Below, piece after piece: positions 8,492 to 18,316 of a stretch of 64,000 nt of DNA. The DNA is from JAJRTE01 sp964418585 (GTDB lineage Bacteria; Myxococcota_A; UBA796; JAJRTE01): the NCBI GenBank assembly GCA_964418585.1, contig CAYQMG010000118.1, positions 62,001-126,000 of the forward strand, written 5' to 3'. Below the pieces are notes generated by a model, which made no database searches, was not told the DNA's origin, and saw only the letters and a program-made list of their open reading frames with translations. Both the position numbers and the translations under genes were made by a program. Each line of letters begins with the position of its first letter. Position 1 is the first letter of the stretch.

Positions 8492-8540
8492 CGACGACCA
8501 GAGGGCCGCACACGCTCCCACCGCCGATTTCGTACCAGAT

Positions 8541-9611
8541 TCACACCACCAGGTCCACCCCCTCGAACCAGCGCCTGCATGCTGCCAAACGCTCCGGGGG
8601 CATCCACGCCCGGCACTCCGCCGGCAAGGTCACCTCCTCCAACCCAAGCCGCGCACGCTTGTCCCGCCAAAGCGGATGATACGGAAGCAGCGCCGCCCGC
8701 GTCACCCCGTGGACCCGGAAAAACCGCGCCACGGCCTCCAGATTCTCGTCCGTGTCCGTCACGCCCGGAATGAGCGGGACTCGAGCCAGCACCGGCACGC
8801 CTCCACGCAACGACCGCTGGTGCAGGGTGAGGAAGTTCTCCAGGATTCGGCCATTGTCTGCACCACACCACACACGATGACGGCCGGGATCGATCAACTT
8901 CAAGTCGAAATATATCTCATCCAGGTAGGGATACAGGTGACGATCGAACGTGTCGAGAGAGAACAGCCCGCAGGTCTCGAGAAGGACATGCAACTGCTCG
9001 CCCTTCGCAGCCCTCGCCAGGGCGCCGGCAGCCTCGGGTTGCCGGGTTGGTTCGCCTCCGGACAGGGTCAGCCCGCCCCCGGACGCAACGAAAAAAGGAC
9101 GGTCCCGGAGCACCTCCTCCAGCACCGCCTCCACCGACATTGATCGACCCACTCGAGACAGTGCGCCCGACGGGCACCGATCCACACACCGGCCGCAGGC
9201 CACGCACCGGTCACGACGGATCCGAACCGGAAAAGACGCGCTCTCCTCCCCCGACTGCCCCGCCTCCTCCCGGACCGGCGGATGGGTTCTCCCCCGCACC
9301 CCCACTGCGCGTGCCCACCGGGCGACCTCGCCCACAAAGGACAACCGAGCCCGCGTCCTCTCCTTTTCTCGACCCGGCCTCGGTGAGAAAACCTCGAGGG
9401 CGCCTTCCGGACATGCATCCACACAGGCACTGCAGGTCGAGACACATCGTCCCGGATCCACCGCCACCTCGACCCGCGGGGCGATCCCTTCCGGGTTGTG
9501 GCACCAGGGACATCGGAGCGGACAGCCCTTGAAAAAAACCACCGACCGGATACCGGGACCATCGTCCAGAGCGTTCCCCTTGATCTCGAAAATGAGAGGA
9601 TCCCGTCCCAC
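8541..9611 (-). CDS. Glycyl-radical enzyme activating enzyme (radical SAM)
   Basis: The protein is 356 aa from GTG 9611, preceded by GAGG; an in-frame TTG at 9653 overlaps the upstream gene and has no site. The radical-SAM cluster is CPLRCPWC (Cys30, 34, 37) after the activase signature DDGPGIR. A two-cluster ferredoxin insert follows (CSACVDACP and CVACGRCVDRCP), typical of PflA-type activases of dehydratase-class glycyl-radical enzymes. GGGLTLSGGEP and later ARVPLIPG match the SAM-binding strands. It should abstract the hydrogen from Gly970 of the enzyme encoded just upstream, using S-adenosylmethionine under anoxic conditions. The genes are separated by 13 nt and form an operon. Confidence 0.95.
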   Translation of the reverse strand: MGRDPLIFEIKGNALDDGPGIRSVVFFKGCPLRCPWCHNPEGIAPRVEVAVDPGRCVSTCSACVDACPEGALEVFSPRPGREKERTRARLSFVGEVARWARAVGVRGRTHPPVREEAGQSGEESASFPVRIRRDRCVACGRCVDRCPSGALSRVGRSMSVEAVLEEVLRDRPFFVASGGGLTLSGGEPTRQPEAAGALARAAKGEQLHVLLETCGLFSLDTFDRHLYPYLDEIYFDLKLIDPGRHRVWCGADNGRILENFLTLHQRSLRGGVPVLARVPLIPGVTDTDENLEAVARFFRVHGVTRAALLPYHPLWRDKRARLGLEEVTLPAECRAWMPPERLAACRRWFEGVDLVV

Positions 9612-9624
9612 ACCCACCTCGAGC

Positions 9625-12612
9625 CTATGCCAGCCCGTACTCGGCACGCGCAATCAACTCGAGCTGCATGTCCCGGTTGAGCGTGACGAAGTAGGCGTTG
9701 TATCCCGAGATCCGCACCAGGAGGTTCCGGTACCTCTCCGGGTGCCGCATGGCGTCGCGCAGCATGGCCGAGGAGACCACGTTCATCTGCATTTGCATGC
9801 CTCCCAGGTCGAAGTAGGGGCGGACGTAGGCGAACATGGTGTCCACGATCCGCTCGTACGGTTCACCCGGCGCCGGCGAAACCTTGACGTTGAACGCCAT
9901 GTTGTTGTTCATGTCTCGCGGCTCCAGGCGGGCCACGTCGCGGATGTTGTCCAGCAAGTTGGGCGATGCCTGGGCCTCCGGGGTGAGGCCCGGGGTGAAA
10001 GGTTTTCCGGCCCGTCGACCCGATGGAAGAGCGCCTGCCAGGGTGCCGAAGGCGACGTGATTGGACATGGACCAGAAGCCGGCTGTGTACGGTCCCCCCC
10101 GGAAGTTCCGGTGCCGGGCGTAGAGGTCGTGAACCAGGCGCGCGACCCGTCGGGCCATGGCCAGGGCCTCCTCACTGCCGGAGCCGAACAGGGGCACCTC
10201 ATGCTGAATCAGGGCGAGCAAGTCCTCGTGTCCCACGAAGTTGTCGTCCACGGCCTGCTTCAGTTTCTGGAACGGGACACGCGCGGTATCGAAGACAAGG
10301 GTTTGGATGGCCATCAACGAATCGGTCACGTCGGCGAGGCCGATACAGGCGGCTCCGGAGGAATTGTAGCGAGCCCCGCCTCTGGTGGCGTCCATGCCGG
10401 AGTCGATACACCCGTCGACGAGGGCGGACAGGAGCGGCGTGGGGCGCAGGAAGGCATGGGCTTCCGCAAGAAGGCCATTGTACTGGACGGCCTGGTCCAC
10501 GAGAAACTCGAGCTGTTGGGCGAAGGCCGTCCAGAAGGATTCGAACGTGGGGAAATCTCCCTTTTCGGGGCGCCCGGTGTGCGGACCCACGGCCCAGTCC
10601 ATGAGCGGGTGGCGACCGTTGTCGAGAGCCATCTCGAGCGCAGCGACCAGGTTCATCATCATGGCGTTGGTGTGCCCCATGTGCTTTCCGGACAGGGTGG
10701 GTTCCACGCACCCGGTGGCGGACCAGTCGCGGATGTCCTCGATCGGGTACCCGAGAGGTTCCAGCGACGCGAAGACGGCCCGGTCGTTGTGCATGGAGGG
10801 GGTGGCCGTGGTGACGAGGTTGACCTCGCACAGACGTTTCAGATAGGCGTCCGAGTTGACCTCCGGATGGAAGCGGGCATTGACGTTGGGGTCCCGGATA
10901 CCGAGCATTTCTGTGACCTTGAGGAAGATGTAGGTCATGTCGTTCACGGCGTCGTTCCCGTCCCGGGTGACGCCCCCCAGTGTGATGGCCTGGTCCGAGG
11001 AACTTCCGCCGAACAGGTAGTTGCCCAGGTCAGGGACGAGCGGGAGGTGGTCGGTGCACCGCAGGAACAGGCAGCCGATCAGCTCGAGCGCGTGGGCCAC
11101 GTAGGCTGTCCGTGCTTCTGGGGTCTCGAGTGCCCGCATATCGGCTTCGAAGTAGGGCTGGAGCCACTGGTCCAGGCGTCCGAGGGAGAGACCGGCGTTG
11201 GTGTTTTCCATGTGCAGGCCGATCCAGGCGATCCAGATCGACTGGACCGCCTCGTCCAGGGTGCGTGCCGGGTGGGCGGGCACCCGCCGACACATGGCTG
11301 CGATGTGCTCCAGTTCCTTCCTGCGCGCGCGGGTGGGTGCCCGCATTGCCAGGGCCTCGGCCTCCCGTGCGAGGTTGGCCGCATATGCCTCGAGGCCTTC
11401 CAGGCAGAGGATCATGGCCCTGCGCTCGACGTTCCGTGCCTCGAGAGAGGAGGGCGCCTCCCGGTCCCCGGTGTCACGGTCCCGGACCACGGCTGTCTCG
11501 ATCTTGTCGATGATGCCGTGAGTTCCCAACCGAAGCAGTCGCGGGAAATCGGGGATGGTGTGGGAGAGTGCGGCCGTTTTCCAGAGGAAGTAGACCGCGA
11601 ACCGTTCGTCCAGTTGCTGGCAGAGGGGTTCGCGGTGCCGGTCCCTCACCCATTCGCGGAAGTTTCTGTGTGTCCAGAAGGGGAACACCTCCTGATGAAG
11701 GATGCGTCGTGTTTCCGGGGAGATGTCGTAGGGGTTCAACTCCCGCTCGGGGAGCGAGAGGAGTTCGGCCCAGATGGCGGTCCCGTGAGCGTCCGGGTAG
11801 ATGACCACGCCGACCTCACGGCTGGTCGTGGTGCCGGCCAGCAGGTCTCCGTGCCGAATCCGTGGGACTCGATGGGACATCAGGTACTTGAATGCATGGG
11901 CCTGTCGCAGTGCCGGGCGCCACCTCCGGCCTGCGTGGTCCGATTCGAATCCGTGGGTTCGGAACCACCGGGTGAGCAACAGGGGGCGTTCAGGACACAC
12001 CTCGGGCCTCAGCCTGAAGTGGGCGTTCAGGAAGGTCTCGAGGCGCGGGAAATCGGCCAGGGAATGGTGCGCAAGGTATGGGTCTTCCAGGTACTTGACG
12101 CCAGGGTCGTGCCGGGGCGCGCGCAATCGTCCTCGAGGCCGGACCCGGCGAAGCGGCGGGCTCGAGTCCGGTCCCACCAGAGACAACACCTCCTCACGGG
12201 CCCGGGCCTGTCGCCTCTGCTCCAGCCGCCGGTGCCACCGATTCAGCAGCAGGGACAACAGGAAACTGAAGAGATTGAGAAAGGCGAAATTGCCCCGGAC
12301 CTGCAGGCGATTGTGGAGCAACAGGTTGAGGATCTCGTTGGGAGGCAACCGAATCATCTCCCGGAGCGCTTCCTCGTCCCGGAACACCAGGGTCACGTCG
12401 GTATCTTTGGGGATGGAAGGATGGACTCGAGCGGTGCCGCGCTCGAACTCAAGTGCTGCCTGGAGGCGCTGGTCCGCTGTGCGGAACCCGACGGTGAAAT
12501 CCATCCAGCCGTCTGCGCTGCGCAGGTGGTCGCGAATGCTGGGACGGAGATTGAACTGGGCCGCCATGGTGTGAAGCAACCCGACCAGGAAGGGACGTGT
12601 GAGCGACGCCAT
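9625..12612 (-). CDS. Glycyl-radical enzyme with SCP2-like N-terminal extension
   Basis: The protein is 995 aa from ATG 12612, with a perfect AAGGAGG 6 nt upstream; the open frame continues upstream without a site. The pyruvate formate-lyase/dehydratase fold occupies about residues 170-995: active-site WSATGCVEP (Cys635, with the Cys-x-Glu found in dehydratase and C-N lyase types) and C-terminal radical loop RISGYNAYF with Gly970. Family members are usually about 780-850 aa. Here about 125 residues precede the usual start and look like an SCP2 sterol-carrier fold: a hydrophobic helix, then alternating strands, TDVTLVFRDEEAL and LQVRGNFAFLNLFSFLL. The extension suggests a lipid-like or hydrophobic substrate, but this is inference. 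The activase follows by 13 nt. The substrate is unknown; Cys-Val-Glu argues against the succinate-adding (Bss/Ass) class. Confidence 0.93.
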   Translation of the reverse strand: MASLTRPFLVGLLHTMAAQFNLRPSIRDHLRSADGWMDFTVGFRTADQRLQAALEFERGTARVHPSIPKDTDVTLVFRDEEALREMIRLPPNEILNLLLHNRLQVRGNFAFLNLFSFLLSLLLNRWHRRLEQRRQARAREEVLSLVGPDSSPPLRRVRPRGRLRAPRHDPGVKYLEDPYLAHHSLADFPRLETFLNAHFRLRPEVCPERPLLLTRWFRTHGFESDHAGRRWRPALRQAHAFKYLMSHRVPRIRHGDLLAGTTTSREVGVVIYPDAHGTAIWAELLSLPERELNPYDISPETRRILHQEVFPFWTHRNFREWVRDRHREPLCQQLDERFAVYFLWKTAALSHTIPDFPRLLRLGTHGIIDKIETAVVRDRDTGDREAPSSLEARNVERRAMILCLEGLEAYAANLAREAEALAMRAPTRARRKELEHIAAMCRRVPAHPARTLDEAVQSIWIAWIGLHMENTNAGLSLGRLDQWLQPYFEADMRALETPEARTAYVAHALELIGCLFLRCTDHLPLVPDLGNYLFGGSSSDQAITLGGVTRDGNDAVNDMTYIFLKVTEMLGIRDPNVNARFHPEVNSDAYLKRLCEVNLVTTATPSMHNDRAVFASLEPLGYPIEDIRDWSATGCVEPTLSGKHMGHTNAMMMNLVAALEMALDNGRHPLMDWAVGPHTGRPEKGDFPTFESFWTAFAQQLEFLVDQAVQYNGLLAEAHAFLRPTPLLSALVDGCIDSGMDATRGGARYNSSGAACIGLADVTDSLMAIQTLVFDTARVPFQKLKQAVDDNFVGHEDLLALIQHEVPLFGSGSEEALAMARRVARLVHDLYARHRNFRGGPYTAGFWSMSNHVAFGTLAGALPSGRRAGKPFTPGLTPEAQASPNLLDNIRDVARLEPRDMNNNMAFNVKVSPAPGEPYERIVDTMFAYVRPYFDLGGMQMQMNVVSSAMLRDAMRHPERYRNLLVRISGYNAYFVTLNRDMQLELIARAEYGLA

Positions 12613-12806
12613 GAGGATCCTCCTTTCCGATCCGTTCGGCAGCTCGATTCCGTGGCTCCTCCCGCCCGGGGGAACCAGGGACCGGTCGGGTGGTCGCCTC
12701 CGTTCAATGCCTTCTACTTCCTTCATTATTATAGGACGCTCGGCCCGAATCTGGAACGACTCCACTTCTGGAGAAAGCGGCCCGGGACGACTCCCCGAGG
12801 TCGGGG

Positions 12807-12835
12807 TGTACAGGAGCACGCGAGGATGCTATGTT
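12807..12835 (+). promoter_or_regulatory. Candidate promoter of the GT-C-like membrane protein gene
   Basis: TGTACA (12807-12812), 17 nt, then TATGTT (12830-12835), with TGC directly before the -10. The leader to ATG 12890 would be about 48 nt. Confidence 0.38.
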
Positions 12836-12889
12836 TCCTCTCGACTCGAGTGCAGCAGCCCGGGTCGCCGTTGTGGTTGCGAGGCTTGG

Positions 12890-14659
12890 ATGAACGTGGG
12901 TTTCCTCCTGAATTGGCTGCCGACCGCCTTGCTGGTCGGGGCGGTCCTGGGCCGGTTGCTCGAGCGCCGGGTTCCCGGGACCGTTCCACGGCCGCTGCCC
13001 GGGTGGGTGGACGCGGTCCTGTTCGCCCTCCTTGCCGTTGCAGGCTGCGTGTACGTGAACCGGCTCCACAACCTGGGCAACCCGTTCTGGCTTCCCGCGG
13101 GCCAGGACTGGCTGGAATTCCTCGGCCTCGCCCTCGAATTGAAGAATCCGGGCCTGGCCGCCCCGGTGGCCAACCGCTACCCGTTCTATCCCTGGCTCGG
13201 CGTTCGGCTCGCAGGCCTGGAAGGGTTTCCCGTCTACATGGGGTGCATGCAGGTCTCCATCCTGGCCGCCGGCCTGCTCCCTGCCTTCCTGTTCCTCTTG
13301 ACCCGTGAACTGGCCCCGCGCTCCATCGCGCTCGTCGCGGCGGTCTCGAGCATTCATGGCCGGATCCTGCTGACCATGCTGGGCCCCCCCACCGACTACC
13401 TGCTCTATGCCGCGCTCCAGGTGGCGGTGCTCGGCACCGGGACCTGGGCCCTGCGACGTGGGGGAGCCCTGCGTCATCTCGCGTTCGGAACGGCCCTGGC
13501 GCTCCTCATGGCCACCGCGGCCAAGGCCCTCGTCCTCCTCACCGTGGCCGCTCCGTTCATGCTCGCAAGGTTGGGATGGCAGGTGTGGCGTCGCCCCTGG
13601 CGCACGCTTTCCGAAGCAGGTGCATTCCTCCTGCCCCTGGTCATCGTCTGGGTGGGCTACAGCCGGATCGACCGTCCACTCCTCCCACTCGAGCGCATCG
13701 TGCTCACCGCCCAGGAGTCGGTGGCGGATGAACGCGGCTACGAAGTCATGTTTCCCACCGATCTGGGATGGGGCAGCGAGGACCCGAGTCAACACGGCTA
13801 CTGGCGTGTGGGCCGAATCCAGGCTCTCTTGCACCTTCCCGACACCTACCGTTTCCTGCTCCGAGGAGCCCCGGGCAATGCCCCACGTTCAGAACGGGTC
13901 GCCTCGGTTCTGGCCGGCCTGCGCACGGACCTTCCCATCCCACATCCGCTGTTCATACTCCTGGCGGTCCCGGGTTGCCTCGCCGCCGTGTGGGGATGGC
14001 GGCGAAGCGGAGATCCCGGCCTGGTCGACAGCCTGATCGCCGCCGCGTTCTTGTCGGCCGCCCTGGTCGCTGAGTGGCTGGGGGTGACGGGGAACCTGTT
14101 CGTTCCGCGCTACGCCCTCGTCCTCTCCATTTTGCTCCCACCACTCATGCTGTGCGGTATCACCTCCCTTTTTCGATGGATTCCTGCAGGAGAATGGCGT
14201 CACAGGGGATGGATCTGGTGGCCCGCAGCCGCCGTGGCCTTCATCTGGGTGATCGCCGGAGACGGCCCCATGGGCAGACTCGACGCACAACGACACCTCG
14301 AGACCCTCGCGGATCAACGGGCCTCCAGCCGGGAAATGGCCCTGGCCAGACTGGCACGGCTGCCCCAAGAGGCGGCCGTGCTCGACATGTCCGGAACCCG
14401 CGTCCTCCCAGACCTGCTCCCGGGCAAGTTCGTCTATCCATATTCGGCCCCGCACGAACCCGCCCGGTTTCTCGTCGCTCCGACCAACCTGCGCCGCCGG
14501 TTCGTGATCCAACCGTGCCAGTTCACCCAAACGCCCCCCGTGCCCCGATGGGTCACTTCGTCCCCGGACCGTCTCGAGCCGTTCAGCGCCTGCATCGACG
14601 AGGATACGCTCCCGAATGAGGTCCTGGTGCTGCACCGAGAGGACCCGGAGACCGGTTAG
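12890..14659 (+). CDS. Polytopic membrane protein, GT-C (ArnT/PMT-like) glycosyltransferase fold
   Basis: The protein is 589 aa from ATG 12890, with GAGG 5 nt before it. There are roughly ten hydrophobic segments in the first 430 residues and a soluble C-terminal part of about 130 residues. The first external loop after span 2 holds QDW, in the place where GT39/GT83-type transferases keep their catalytic acidic residue, followed by NRYPFYPWLG. The overall plan fits lipid-linked sugar transferases acting at the outer face of the inner membrane. The gene is divergent from the glycyl-radical operon with a 277-nt shared control region, and convergent with the hybrid kinase gene. Donor and acceptor are unknown, and the enzyme assignment is moderate. 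Confidence 0.82.
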   Translation: MNVGFLLNWLPTALLVGAVLGRLLERRVPGTVPRPLPGWVDAVLFALLAVAGCVYVNRLHNLGNPFWLPAGQDWLEFLGLALELKNPGLAAPVANRYPFYPWLGVRLAGLEGFPVYMGCMQVSILAAGLLPAFLFLLTRELAPRSIALVAAVSSIHGRILLTMLGPPTDYLLYAALQVAVLGTGTWALRRGGALRHLAFGTALALLMATAAKALVLLTVAAPFMLARLGWQVWRRPWRTLSEAGAFLLPLVIVWVGYSRIDRPLLPLERIVLTAQESVADERGYEVMFPTDLGWGSEDPSQHGYWRVGRIQALLHLPDTYRFLLRGAPGNAPRSERVASVLAGLRTDLPIPHPLFILLAVPGCLAAVWGWRRSGDPGLVDSLIAAAFLSAALVAEWLGVTGNLFVPRYALVLSILLPPLMLCGITSLFRWIPAGEWRHRGWIWWPAAAVAFIWVIAGDGPMGRLDAQRHLETLADQRASSREMALARLARLPQEAAVLDMSGTRVLPDLLPGKFVYPYSAPHEPARFLVAPTNLRRRFVIQPCQFTQTPPVPRWVTSSPDRLEPFSACIDEDTLPNEVLVLHREDPETG

Positions 14660-14681
14660 ACCAGGTGCACCACACGATACA

Positions 14682-17600
14682 CTAGAGGGACTCGGAAGGG
14701 TCGGGCGGCCCGCTGCGATCCCCCCGTTTCTCCCGGGCCTTGTCCAGCGCCTTGCGCACCTTGCACGCCAGTTCCTCGGTGCTGAACGGTTTCTGGATGA
14801 AATCCCCCCCCTCACCGAGCACCCCCTTGCCCGCCACCGTGGTGGCCGTGTACCCGGATGCGTACAGCACCCCGATACCAGGGCAGGACGCCTGAACACG
14901 CCGGGCCAGATCCTTCCCGGACATCTCGGGCATGATCACGTCGGTCATGAGCAGGTCGAGTTCCCCGGCCCGGGTCCTCGCGACCTCGACCGCCTCCGAC
15001 GGCCGGTTGACCGCCACGACCGAGTAGCCGAGACGCTCGAGCATGAGGCTGGTCATGCTGAGAACGCCGGGTTCGTCCTCGACCAGCAGAATGGATTCCC
15101 CGCGACCAGGAGGAATCCGGCGCGGATCCCGGGTCGTCGGCTCGAACACCCGACCCTGATGACGAGGAAGATAGACGCGGAACGTGGTCCCGTGCCCCGG
15201 TTCGCTGTACACGTTGATGTGGCCACGGTTCTGCTTCACGATCCCGTAGACCGTGGCCAGCCCCATTCCAGTGCTCTGCCCCATCCCCTTGGTGGTGAAA
15301 AACGGTTCAAACACCTTGTCCAAATGGCATGCCTCAATACCACATCCATCGTCGGTCACCGAAAGCACCGCAAACTCCCCGGGAACGAATCCGGCATGAG
15401 CAGCACAGTAGGCGCCGTCGACCACCACGTTCGATGTCTCGATCGTGATCGTGCCCGTCTCCCCGATGGCATCCCGGGCATTGACACAGAGATTCACCAG
15501 AATCTGGTCCACCTGGCTCGGATCCACCAGCACCTGCCAGAGATCGGGCGCCGGGACCCAGACGAGTTCGATGTGCTCGCCGATGAGACGCCGCAACATC
15601 TGAAGCATCCCCTCGATGGTCCGATTCATGTCCAGGACCCGGGGAGCAATCAGTTGTTTGCGCGCAAATCCCAGCAGTTGCCGGGTCAATTCGGCCGAAC
15701 GGTTGGCCGCACGCAATATCTCCTCGAGATCCTGCCGGTGCGGATCCCCGGAAGGCGTCTCCATGAGCACCAGATCTGCGTGGCCGATGATCACCGCCAA
15801 CATGTTATTGAAATCGTGCGCAATCCCACCGGCAAGCCGCCCGATGGATTCCATCTTGCGCGCCTGATGAAGCTGCGCCTGCAAGTGCTCCCGCTCCGCC
15901 GCCGCACGCTTCCGCTCGGTGATGTCACGCGCCACCACCAGAACCCCCTCCTTCCCCTCGCTCGATCGGATGGGGGTAGAACTGATCTCCACCGGAATGC
16001 GCTCGCGATTGCGGGACAGAATTTCCGCTTCGTACACAGTCGGCTGAACCGTCCCGTGGGTCAGCGCCACCCACCTCTCACGGATGTCCTTGTCATATTC
16101 GGGCGGTACGAACAGGGAGATCGGCTGTCCGAGAACGTCCTGAAGGTTGTGCCCGGTCAGTTCCAGGCCCGCCTGGTTGATGTAGGTGAGCACGCCGTTC
16201 ATGTCGTGCACCAGAATGACATCACGGGTGGTCTCGGCCAGGGACCGATAGTTTTCCTCGCTCCTGCGGAGGGCTTCCCGGGCCCTGTGCCGTTCCACCG
16301 CGGTGGCAATGATCCGGGCTGCGGACATCAGAACGCCCACATCCTCTTCGGCCCACTCGCGGCGGACCCCGCACGAGTCGAACCCGATGAAGCCATAGTA
16401 TTCCCGGTCCACGACGAGCGGCACGACGAGGATGGACATCACGCCCTGTTTTTCCAGAATTTCCCTGACTGCCTCGGAAGGCATTTCGCGCACGTCCGAA
16501 TAGCGGATGACCTCGAAGTTCCGGAGACGTTCCATCCACCAGGGAAACGCACCGGCCGGAATTCCCTGAAGGTTGTCCTTCTCCGAGGGGACGCCTGGAG
16601 CGACCCACTCGAAGGTGTTGTCCATGGTCTCCAACCCGTGCCGGTGCTCGAAAAGGTAGGCTCGGCTCGCCCCGATGGTGGTTCCCATGAGCTGAAGGCA
16701 AGTCTCGAGAAAAGTGTCGAACGTATCCGACTCGAGGGCGAGTGCGGAAACCCTGGCGAGGAGCTGTTCGTAGGCGACCCGCTTTCGCAGCCGCTCCTCT
16801 CCTCGTTTCTGGGTGGTGATGTCCTGGGCGATTCCGCGGACCAGGACCGGTTGCCCGTCCCCGTCCCACTCGGCGTATATCACGCCGCTGAGAAAACGCT
16901 CCACCCCATCCGGAAGCAACAGGCGGCAGACCACATCGGCCCGGTCTCGATCCCCCACGGCTCGAGCAATCGCAGCCCGGACCCGGAGCCGATCTTCAGG
17001 ATGAATGCGCTCCATGATCGCCCGGCGTCGGGCACGGGTGGTTCCGCGGGGAAACCCCCACAAACGCGCCATCTCTTCCGAACACTCCACGTGCCGCCAG
17101 CCGGCCTGCCAGACCCAGCTCCCCACTCGAGCCAATCGCTGCACCGCGGACAGGTGGCGCTCGCACTCGCGCAACGCCTCTTCCTTCCGTTTCCATTCCG
17201 TCCGGTCGACGACCACGTGGACCGCGCCTGCGTAGCGGCCACCCTCGTCGAACAGTGGGTCCGCAGTGACCCGGACCCAACGGCGGTTCAACCGGAACTC
17301 CTCGATCTCCCGCCGATGGGTGCCGCGCATGCGGCGCACCGGGCACCGAACATGAGGCCCCGCGGTGCCGTGGGCCAGTTCCCAGCAAAGTCGTCCAATA
17401 CACTGGGCAGGTTCCAGACCAAAAACCGCACGGGTGGCCACGTTGGCCCGAATCACCCGGTGGTTGGCATCCAGCAGCCAGACCACATCGTCCATGGCAT
17501 CGAACGTGGCATCCCACTCTGCGATGGCCCAGGTGGATGGATGGGACGCCTCATCCGTCACGCGCTCCCTTCCCACTCCCAGCCGAAGCGCCACCTGGGC

Positions 17601-18068
17601 CGCGATGGCCCGGTAGGCGTCCACCCAGGTATCGAACAGGGGGACCGGAACACGGTGGCCGACCACCATGACCGCCCGGCCGACCCCCTCGGACCGGATC
17701 GGTACCCCCACCAGGGTCATCGCCGCCGGGTCGGTCACCTCTCGAGACGCAGCCTGCCCGGTTCCAAGGGCCTCGCACGCCACCTCCTCCACCGCCCCGC
17801 ACAGAGCGCCTCCGGCTTCGTGACCAGAAGCGGCGAGACCCATCCCACGATGCACCAGACGGCCGAGTTCGGGGTCCGCTGCGTGGGCGGACCGGACCAC
17901 CCAGATCCCGTCCTCGCGCTCCAGGAATGCAACCAGCGCCACCCCCAACCGGTGTACCAACGCGCGAGCAACCTCCCCCCTCCAGTCCGTACCCGGCGGA
18001 GACTCCGCCAGAAATCGCGTCAGGTAGACGAACCCCTCGACCGGTACGCCCACGTGTTCCAATGACAT
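14682..18068 (-). CDS. Hybrid sensor histidine kinase (GAF-PAS-PAS-GAF-PAS-HisKA-HATPase-REC)
   Basis: The protein is 1128 aa. Domains in order: GAF-like about 10-165; PAS about 180-290 and 300-415; GAF about 425-595 (with YGFIGFDSCG); PAS about 605-725 ending in ARDITERKRA; HisKA with GGIAHDFNN, phosphoacceptor His751; HATPase with VNLCVNARDAIGE and DDGCGIE; and a C-terminal receiver with ILLVEDEPG and TDVIMPEMSG, phosphorylatable Asp1043. There is no transmembrane segment, so it senses cytoplasmic signals through five stacked sensor domains. No output response regulator is adjacent; the receiver is probably regulatory or part of a relay through a distant Hpt protein. The ribosome-binding site (GGAAA) before ATG 18068 is weak. 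Confidence 0.96.
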   Translation of the reverse strand: MSLEHVGVPVEGFVYLTRFLAESPPGTDWRGEVARALVHRLGVALVAFLEREDGIWVVRSAHAADPELGRLVHRGMGLAASGHEAGGALCGAVEEVACEALGTGQAASREVTDPAAMTLVGVPIRSEGVGRAVMVVGHRVPVPLFDTWVDAYRAIAAQVALRLGVGRERVTDEASHPSTWAIAEWDATFDAMDDVVWLLDANHRVIRANVATRAVFGLEPAQCIGRLCWELAHGTAGPHVRCPVRRMRGTHRREIEEFRLNRRWVRVTADPLFDEGGRYAGAVHVVVDRTEWKRKEEALRECERHLSAVQRLARVGSWVWQAGWRHVECSEEMARLWGFPRGTTRARRRAIMERIHPEDRLRVRAAIARAVGDRDRADVVCRLLLPDGVERFLSGVIYAEWDGDGQPVLVRGIAQDITTQKRGEERLRKRVAYEQLLARVSALALESDTFDTFLETCLQLMGTTIGASRAYLFEHRHGLETMDNTFEWVAPGVPSEKDNLQGIPAGAFPWWMERLRNFEVIRYSDVREMPSEAVREILEKQGVMSILVVPLVVDREYYGFIGFDSCGVRREWAEEDVGVLMSAARIIATAVERHRAREALRRSEENYRSLAETTRDVILVHDMNGVLTYINQAGLELTGHNLQDVLGQPISLFVPPEYDKDIRERWVALTHGTVQPTVYEAEILSRNRERIPVEISSTPIRSSEGKEGVLVVARDITERKRAAAEREHLQAQLHQARKMESIGRLAGGIAHDFNNMLAVIIGHADLVLMETPSGDPHRQDLEEILRAANRSAELTRQLLGFARKQLIAPRVLDMNRTIEGMLQMLRRLIGEHIELVWVPAPDLWQVLVDPSQVDQILVNLCVNARDAIGETGTITIETSNVVVDGAYCAAHAGFVPGEFAVLSVTDDGCGIEACHLDKVFEPFFTTKGMGQSTGMGLATVYGIVKQNRGHINVYSEPGHGTTFRVYLPRHQGRVFEPTTRDPRRIPPGRGESILLVEDEPGVLSMTSLMLERLGYSVVAVNRPSEAVEVARTRAGELDLLMTDVIMPEMSGKDLARRVQASCPGIGVLYASGYTATTVAGKGVLGEGGDFIQKPFSTEELACKVRKALDKAREKRGDRSGPPDPSESL

Positions 18069-18316
18069 TGATAGGTTTCCTTTTCCAGAATCGAGTCCAT
18101 GGACAACCGGATGCCCCCGTGGTTGGCGCGGGAATCACGAGACCTGTCTCTTCTGTAATCATGCGCCACCTCCTGTCGGATGTCCAGCTTCGGTTCCTCT
18201 CTGCCCCACCCCGTCCATGCCCCCCATCCGCCCAGCCCACTCCGGTCGCACACAACACAACCACTTGAGTATCCGGCCCGAATGTGCAACCCTTGCCTCA
18301 CCAGGGAGTGCCGCCC

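Noticed and set aside
8950..13308. 1452-codon open frame on the plus strand, opposite the glycyl-radical enzyme and activase
   Set aside because: It is a stop-free shadow caused by high GC3 codon use on the minus strand. It lacks domain motifs, whereas the minus strand has complete radical-enzyme signatures and ribosome-binding sites.
14616..18065. 1149-codon plus-strand frame opposite the hybrid histidine kinase
   Set aside because: The composition is Arg/His/Pro-rich nonsense. The minus strand carries all kinase motifs.
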